9,205 bases of DNA from Candidatus Cloacimonadota bacterium (GTDB lineage Bacteria > Cloacimonadota > Cloacimonadia > JGIOTU-2): contig DAOVPZ010000031.1 of the NCBI GenBank assembly GCA_030628975.1, positions 1 to 9,205 of the forward strand, written 5' to 3'. The position numbers were made by a program, and so were the translations under genes. Below are positions 6,274 to 9,205 of the stretch, piece by piece (positions within the stretch are counted from its first letter, which is position 1; each line of letters begins with the position of its first letter). The notes under the pieces are model-generated. The model was not told where the DNA came from. It worked only from the letters and a program-made list of their open reading frames with translations, and searched no databases.

Positions 6274-7740
6274 TCATACACAGTGTGATAAATCTCTATC
6301 TGGTAACTTTTCTTGACCGTATCTTCGAGCTTCTGTTTCCATCAATTGTATCAATTCTTTTTGTATTTCTTTAGATATCTTGGTAGGTTCATAACTTGTA
6401 ATCAATTTTTCAACTTCATTATGTGCTCTTTCTTTAAGAGAAGTAGAACCTTCCTCAATCCAGCGAGGTCTATTTGCTCTATTTATAACTTGTCCAGGGA
6501 AGAAGTGTTCCAACTTTAGATGTGTCCTTGTGTGTTTTGAAATCAGTAAATGCTTCTCTTTCAGTAATTCTTGAAGTAGTGGAATTGCCGGGAAATCCTC
6601 TTTCGGCTCGATACCTTTTACCATTCGAAGAGTCATTCCGCAAATCTCATTATCCAGCACAAGTTTTTCAAGACTCTGGCAGCTTTCAAAATCGAGCATA
6701 CCGGGACCTGCGATCATATTAATTCCAGATAAAGCTGCGAGAGTAGCTCCCATACTACTTTCAAGGCCAGCCTGGGCATCGAGTTGTTTCGCATCGCTCA
6801 GTGAAATATATGCTTGGGTTGGTAATCCTAAGTATTTCCCAATTTCATTGTATGCACAGTCGATCATCATTGTTTCAACTGCTCCCATTGGGGTAGTTTC
6901 GTAACGGATATCAAAAATAGCTGGAGAACCACCATATAAAATTGGTGTTCCTGGGTTTGCAAGCTGACTGATAACAATTCCGCTCAAAGTCTCTGCAGTA
7001 TGCTGAATGAGAGTTCCTACAAGTGTTACTGGTGCAATAAAACCGGAAAGAGGCATTGAAATGAATTCAATAGGAATAGAATATTTAGCACAATCAATCA
7101 AATTCTGTGATGTAACATCGCTCCATTTGAAAGGTGAGGTTGGGCAACAGGAGAATACGGTAAGAGGTTTTTCTTTTAGTGTTTTTCCCGAACTACGAAC
7201 AGCAATTTGCATATTTTTCATAACTTCAAATGACTCGATTCTGAAAGCTCCGGTTATTACAGGTTTCTTACAATACAGAAGACTCAGGAAAAGCCGATAA
7301 CTATCTGAAATTTTCTCATTCACATCTGAAGGAATAAAAGCAGTACTCTGTGAAGCGATATATTTAAGTTGGTTTACGATTTTTGCAAAATTTATATAAT
7401 CTTTAGTTGTAGGATTACGAATTTCTTGTGTGTTGTAATCAAGAATATGTAGTGCTGCAGAACCTGGTGTAAAGTTAATATTATATCCGGATAAATCATT
7501 GGCTTCATTGCCATTTACATCATAAAGACTGAACGAGTTCGGTGCTGTTTTTAAAGCCTTTTGGATAATATCTTCAGTGAAATAAGCCCGCGATTTTTTA
7601 ATTCTTACTCCTTTACCCGAAAGCAAAGATAACACATTCTGATTGTTAATTTCAATGCCAATTTTGCAGAGGATTTCTATTGCTTCATTAATTATCTTTT
7701 GGATGAGTTCATCTGTTAAAAATTTTAATTTTGGTCGCAT
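6274..7740 (-). CDS. MttB-superfamily methyltransferase, non-pyrrolysine type (trimethylamine/betaine methyltransferase-like)
   Basis: The product of 488 residues has the size and barrel pattern of the MttB family. Recognisable stretches are NFTPGSAALHILDY near 89-102, TPILYGGSPAIFDIR (265-279), DAKQLDAQAGLESSM (316-330), LDNEICGM near 362-369, and the C-terminal HTRTHLKLEHFFPGQVINR and RWIEEGSTSLKERAHNEVE. Archaeal trimethylamine methyltransferase has an in-frame amber codon for pyrrolysine; this frame is uninterrupted, so it belongs with non-pyrrolysine members. Characterised members of that group demethylate glycine betaine, proline betaine, carnitine or related quaternary amines onto a corrinoid protein. 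The substrate here is not visible. The ATG at 7740 is chosen because GGAG lies six bases upstream; the longer frame from 7770 begins with TTG and lacks this site. It heads the methyl-transfer set, and a near-identical internal fragment recurs at the right edge beyond the SIR2-like gene. Confidence 0.9.
   Translation of the reverse strand: MRPKLKFLTDELIQKIINEAIEILCKIGIEINNQNVLSLLSGKGVRIKKSRAYFTEDIIQKALKTAPNSFSLYDVNGNEANDLSGYNINFTPGSAALHILDYNTQEIRNPTTKDYINFAKIVNQLKYIASQSTAFIPSDVNEKISDSYRLFLSLLYCKKPVITGAFRIESFEVMKNMQIAVRSSGKTLKEKPLTVFSCCPTSPFKWSDVTSQNLIDCAKYSIPIEFISMPLSGFIAPVTLVGTLIQHTAETLSGIVISQLANPGTPILYGGSPAIFDIRYETTPMGAVETMMIDCAYNEIGKYLGLPTQAYISLSDAKQLDAQAGLESSMGATLAALSGINMIAGPGMLDFESCQSLEKLVLDNEICGMTLRMVKGIEPKEDFPAIPLLQELLKEKHLLISKHTRTHLKLEHFFPGQVINRANRPRWIEEGSTSLKERAHNEVEKLITSYEPTKISKEIQKELIQLMETEARRYGQEKLPDRDLSHCV
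7209..7359. repeat. Direct repeat, copy A (inside the intact mttB-like gene)
   Basis: This 151-base stretch recurs at 9055-9205 in the same orientation, offset by 1846 bases. There are three mismatches, at 7213, 7222 and 7231; the remaining 128 bases (7232-7359) are identical. The repeat continues to the window edge, so its full length is unknown. Confidence 0.97.
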
Positions 7741-7804
7741 ACTAATCTCCACAATTTTATTTAGCCACAAAGGACACTAAATATTACAAACAATGTATCA
7801 AAAA
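7741..7804. other. Short intergenic segment between SIR2-like and mttB-like genes
   Basis: These 64 bases hold the mttB-like ribosome binding site and the stretch CCACAAAGGACAC (7765-7777), resembling a motif I associate with dispersed intergenic repeats in environmental bacterial genomes. I see no convincing -35/-10 pair or terminator hairpin, so it is unclear whether the mttB-like gene has its own promoter here or depends on transcription from upstream. Confidence 0.4.
7747..7750 (-). promoter_or_regulatory. Ribosome binding site fixing the mttB-like start
   Basis: GGAG on the minus strand, in the context GTGGAGATTAGTATG, is six bases before the ATG at 7740-7738. It decides against the TTG start 30 bases further upstream. 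Confidence 0.75.
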
Positions 7805-8998
7805 TTAATTCTGTAATAAAACTTTTAATTCTTCCCATTTCACATCTTCAAACCATTTTTTTATGATTAATAATTTCTTCTCTTGAATCCAGTTATCCCA
7901 TTTCATTCTAATTGCACCTCGAGCTTTATCTTTTAGTCCATCAGGGTTTTTATGAATTAGTATAAATTTATTTTTGTCATTGCTATAAAACCATTCTATA
8001 ATTTTTGCATTAATGCCTTTATCTCTAAATCCGTAGCCAGAAATAATTAAAATAATATTTTTATTTAGTTTTTGTTTAAAAAGACAAATTAAATCAGAAA
8101 ATTCATTATAATTATACGCAATCAATTTATTATATGTTCCAATTAGTATTCTTGGTTTGTTTTCTATTGGATGCAGATATTCACCTTTTTCATTTTTAGG
8201 AGGTCGTCCATATTTAACTTCATATTTTGCTATGAAATCTCCACGCCAATCAGTATTATTTTCTCTATATCGACTCCAATCTATAGAACCATGCAATTTT
8301 AATAGATTTATTCTATTGTTTTGTTCAAACAATTTAACTTTTAAAATTCTAAAATCACCATTTTTCTCTTCAAATCCATCACAAAAATTGATTTTATTTT
8401 TATTTAAATATCTTTCTAATAAAGTATCATGATTTAATGAAAAAATATCGATTTTTTCTAAATCTTCATCATCATGGATATTCTTTAAGAGATTCAAATA
8501 TGAAATATCTTCTGTGGGTAGGTATAACAATTTAGAGACAATATTTGTAATATAAGTCATTGTTTCATCTATTAAATCCTCAAAACTGAAATCGTAATAA
8601 AATGGTTTGTTAACTGCATCTAAAACTATATCTTTATGAACTTTTATATTATTTAAGTAATCATCAATAATTAGGTTTTCCTGTTCTCCATAAATTTCAT
8701 CATGAAGTTGACTTACTATAAAATACAAATCCTCATAATTTGGTTCAAATTCACTTTTTATTGTTGTGAAATATTCTTCACAGTTTTTATATAACAAATT
8801 TAAAAAAATCACAATTCTATTTACATTATCATCTTCCTTTATTCCTATATGACTATAAGCAGGAGGAGCGAAATAATATTCAGAATCAGTATGACGTGAT
8901 ATTCCTTTTCCAGATAATATAATCTCTGTTATTTTTGAAACATCTGGGAAACCTGCTTTTAATGATATCCCTGATCCAAATAAAAATGCTACTTTCAT
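7805..8998 (-). CDS. SIR2-like domain protein (putative NADase, defence-type)
   Basis: The 397-residue protein carries the marks of the bacterial SIR2-like family. An N-terminal nucleotide-binding loop, FLFGSGISLKAGFPD (6-19), is followed by FSLNHDTLLE (186-195) with the Asn-His-Asp core and KLHGSIDW (234-241) with the probable catalytic His236. ISGYGFRDKGIN (319-330) closes the fold. There is no signal peptide or membrane segment, so it should be cytoplasmic. Related domains in Thoeris ThsA, DSR and SIR2-HerA systems degrade NAD during phage infection; a role in defence here is inference. No recognised partner such as HerA, TIR or Argonaute genes is visible, although the right flank is cut. 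Sampled lines have about 10-28% GC, against about 35-43% in the mttB-like gene, suggesting separate origin. Upstream GGAA is a weak ribosome binding site. The gene is separated from the mttB-like gene by 64 bases. Confidence 0.85.
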   Translation of the reverse strand: MKVAFLFGSGISLKAGFPDVSKITEIILSGKGISRHTDSEYYFAPPAYSHIGIKEDDNVNRIVIFLNLLYKNCEEYFTTIKSEFEPNYEDLYFIVSQLHDEIYGEQENLIIDDYLNNIKVHKDIVLDAVNKPFYYDFSFEDLIDETMTYITNIVSKLLYLPTEDISYLNLLKNIHDDEDLEKIDIFSLNHDTLLERYLNKNKINFCDGFEEKNGDFRILKVKLFEQNNRINLLKLHGSIDWSRYRENNTDWRGDFIAKYEVKYGRPPKNEKGEYLHPIENKPRILIGTYNKLIAYNYNEFSDLICLFKQKLNKNIILIISGYGFRDKGINAKIIEWFYSNDKNKFILIHKNPDGLKDKARGAIRMKWDNWIQEKKLLIIKKWFEDVKWEELKVLLQN

Positions 8999-9037
8999 AT
9001 TATTCCAATATTTTGTGTTGATAGGTTTTGTAAGGAA

Positions 9038-9205
9038 TCATTTTTTGCTATTTAGCATTTTTTTCATTACTTCAAAGGACTCGATTCTGAAAGCTCCGGT
9101 TATTACAGGTTTCTTACAATACAGAAGACTCAGGAAAAGCCGATAACTATCTGAAATTTTCTCATTCACATCTGAAGGAATAAAAGCAGTACTCTGTGAA
9201 GCGAT
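9038..9205 (-). pseudogene. Truncated second copy of the mttB-like gene (runs off the right edge)
   Basis: An open frame enters from the right edge and matches residues 128-177 of the complete mttB-like protein, from IASQSTAF to FEVMK-M, with one amino-acid change (Asn176 to Lys). It then departs into a short unrelated tail, LNSKK, and a TGA at 9040-9038. The full-length protein continues for over 300 further residues, including most of the barrel, so this copy lacks the 3' two thirds and is unlikely to be a working methyltransferase. How much of the 5' part exists lies outside the window. The alternative is an artefact of assembly ending in a repeat; the sequence alone cannot separate these. 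Confidence 0.7.
9055..9205. repeat. Direct repeat, copy B (right edge, in the truncated mttB copy)
   Basis: Second copy of the repeat at 7209-7359. The three differences are at 9059, 9068 and 9077, next to the point where homology stops near 9055. Together the copies flank the SIR2-like gene and the start of the intact mttB-like gene. Confidence 0.97.

Noticed and set aside
6274..7740. Pyrrolysine-containing trimethylamine methyltransferase
   Set aside because: There is no in-frame TAG within the coding region and the gene ends at TGA, so the protein is a non-pyrrolysine family member.
7741..7770. TTG start giving a ten-residue N-terminal extension of the mttB-like protein
   Set aside because: The ATG at 7740 has GGAG at ideal distance; the extension has no ribosome binding site and overlaps the intergenic motif.
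9002..9038. Inverted repeat ATTCC/GGAAT upstream of the SIR2-like gene as an operator or terminator
   Set aside because: The arms are only five bases with a loop of 27 bases, which is not enough to support a function.
7758..9056. Eight-base direct repeat TATTTAGC at 7758-7765 and 9049-9056 as a target-site duplication around the SIR2-like gene
   Set aside because: In two AT-rich stretches of about 60 bases an eight-base match is quite likely by chance, and no transposase or terminal inverted repeats accompany it.

Overview
All recognisable genes lie on the minus strand, so the window reads right to left. The DNA is AT-rich, uses the standard bacterial code with TAA, TGA and TAG stops, and is tightly packed, with several gene overlaps. 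The genes are corrinoid methyltransferases, secreted peptidase-family proteins and a SIR2-like protein. Together they suggest an anaerobic, peptide-using bacterium, perhaps an uncultured environmental lineage. I cannot name the phylum from this sequence. There are no rRNAs, tRNAs, CRISPR arrays or transposase genes, and no gene-free stretch longer than about 65 bases.

Right edge (9038-9205): an open frame repeating an internal piece of the mttB-like gene runs off the window. Its distal end has been replaced by a short unrelated tail and a stop. It is followed at 7805-8998 by a very AT-rich gene for a SIR2-like protein, a family known for NAD-degrading antiphage effectors. The complete mttB-like gene lies just beyond it, so the SIR2 gene sits between two copies of the same segment. 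This could be a real duplication or insertion, or an assembly effect at the end of the sequence.

Centre (7740-3996): four closely spaced genes form a corrinoid methyl-transfer cassette: a non-pyrrolysine MttB-family methyltransferase, a stand-alone MetH-type reactivation-domain protein with a C-terminal cysteine cluster, an MtaC/MttC-like corrinoid protein, and a MetH-type homocysteine methyltransferase. This resembles cobalamin-dependent methionine synthase split into separate proteins, with the folate-binding module absent and an MttB protein in its place. My main inference is that a quaternary amine or related methyl donor passes its methyl group through the corrinoid protein to homocysteine, making methionine without methyl-tetrahydrofolate. 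The reactivation protein would rescue oxidised cobalamin using S-adenosylmethionine.

Left (3944-1): a secreted S9-family serine peptidase with an intact catalytic triad overlaps an exported M1-aminopeptidase-like protein whose zinc-binding motif is destroyed, making it a probable pseudopeptidase. That gene in turn overlaps the start of a P-loop kinase-like gene cut by the window edge. These three genes look translationally coupled.
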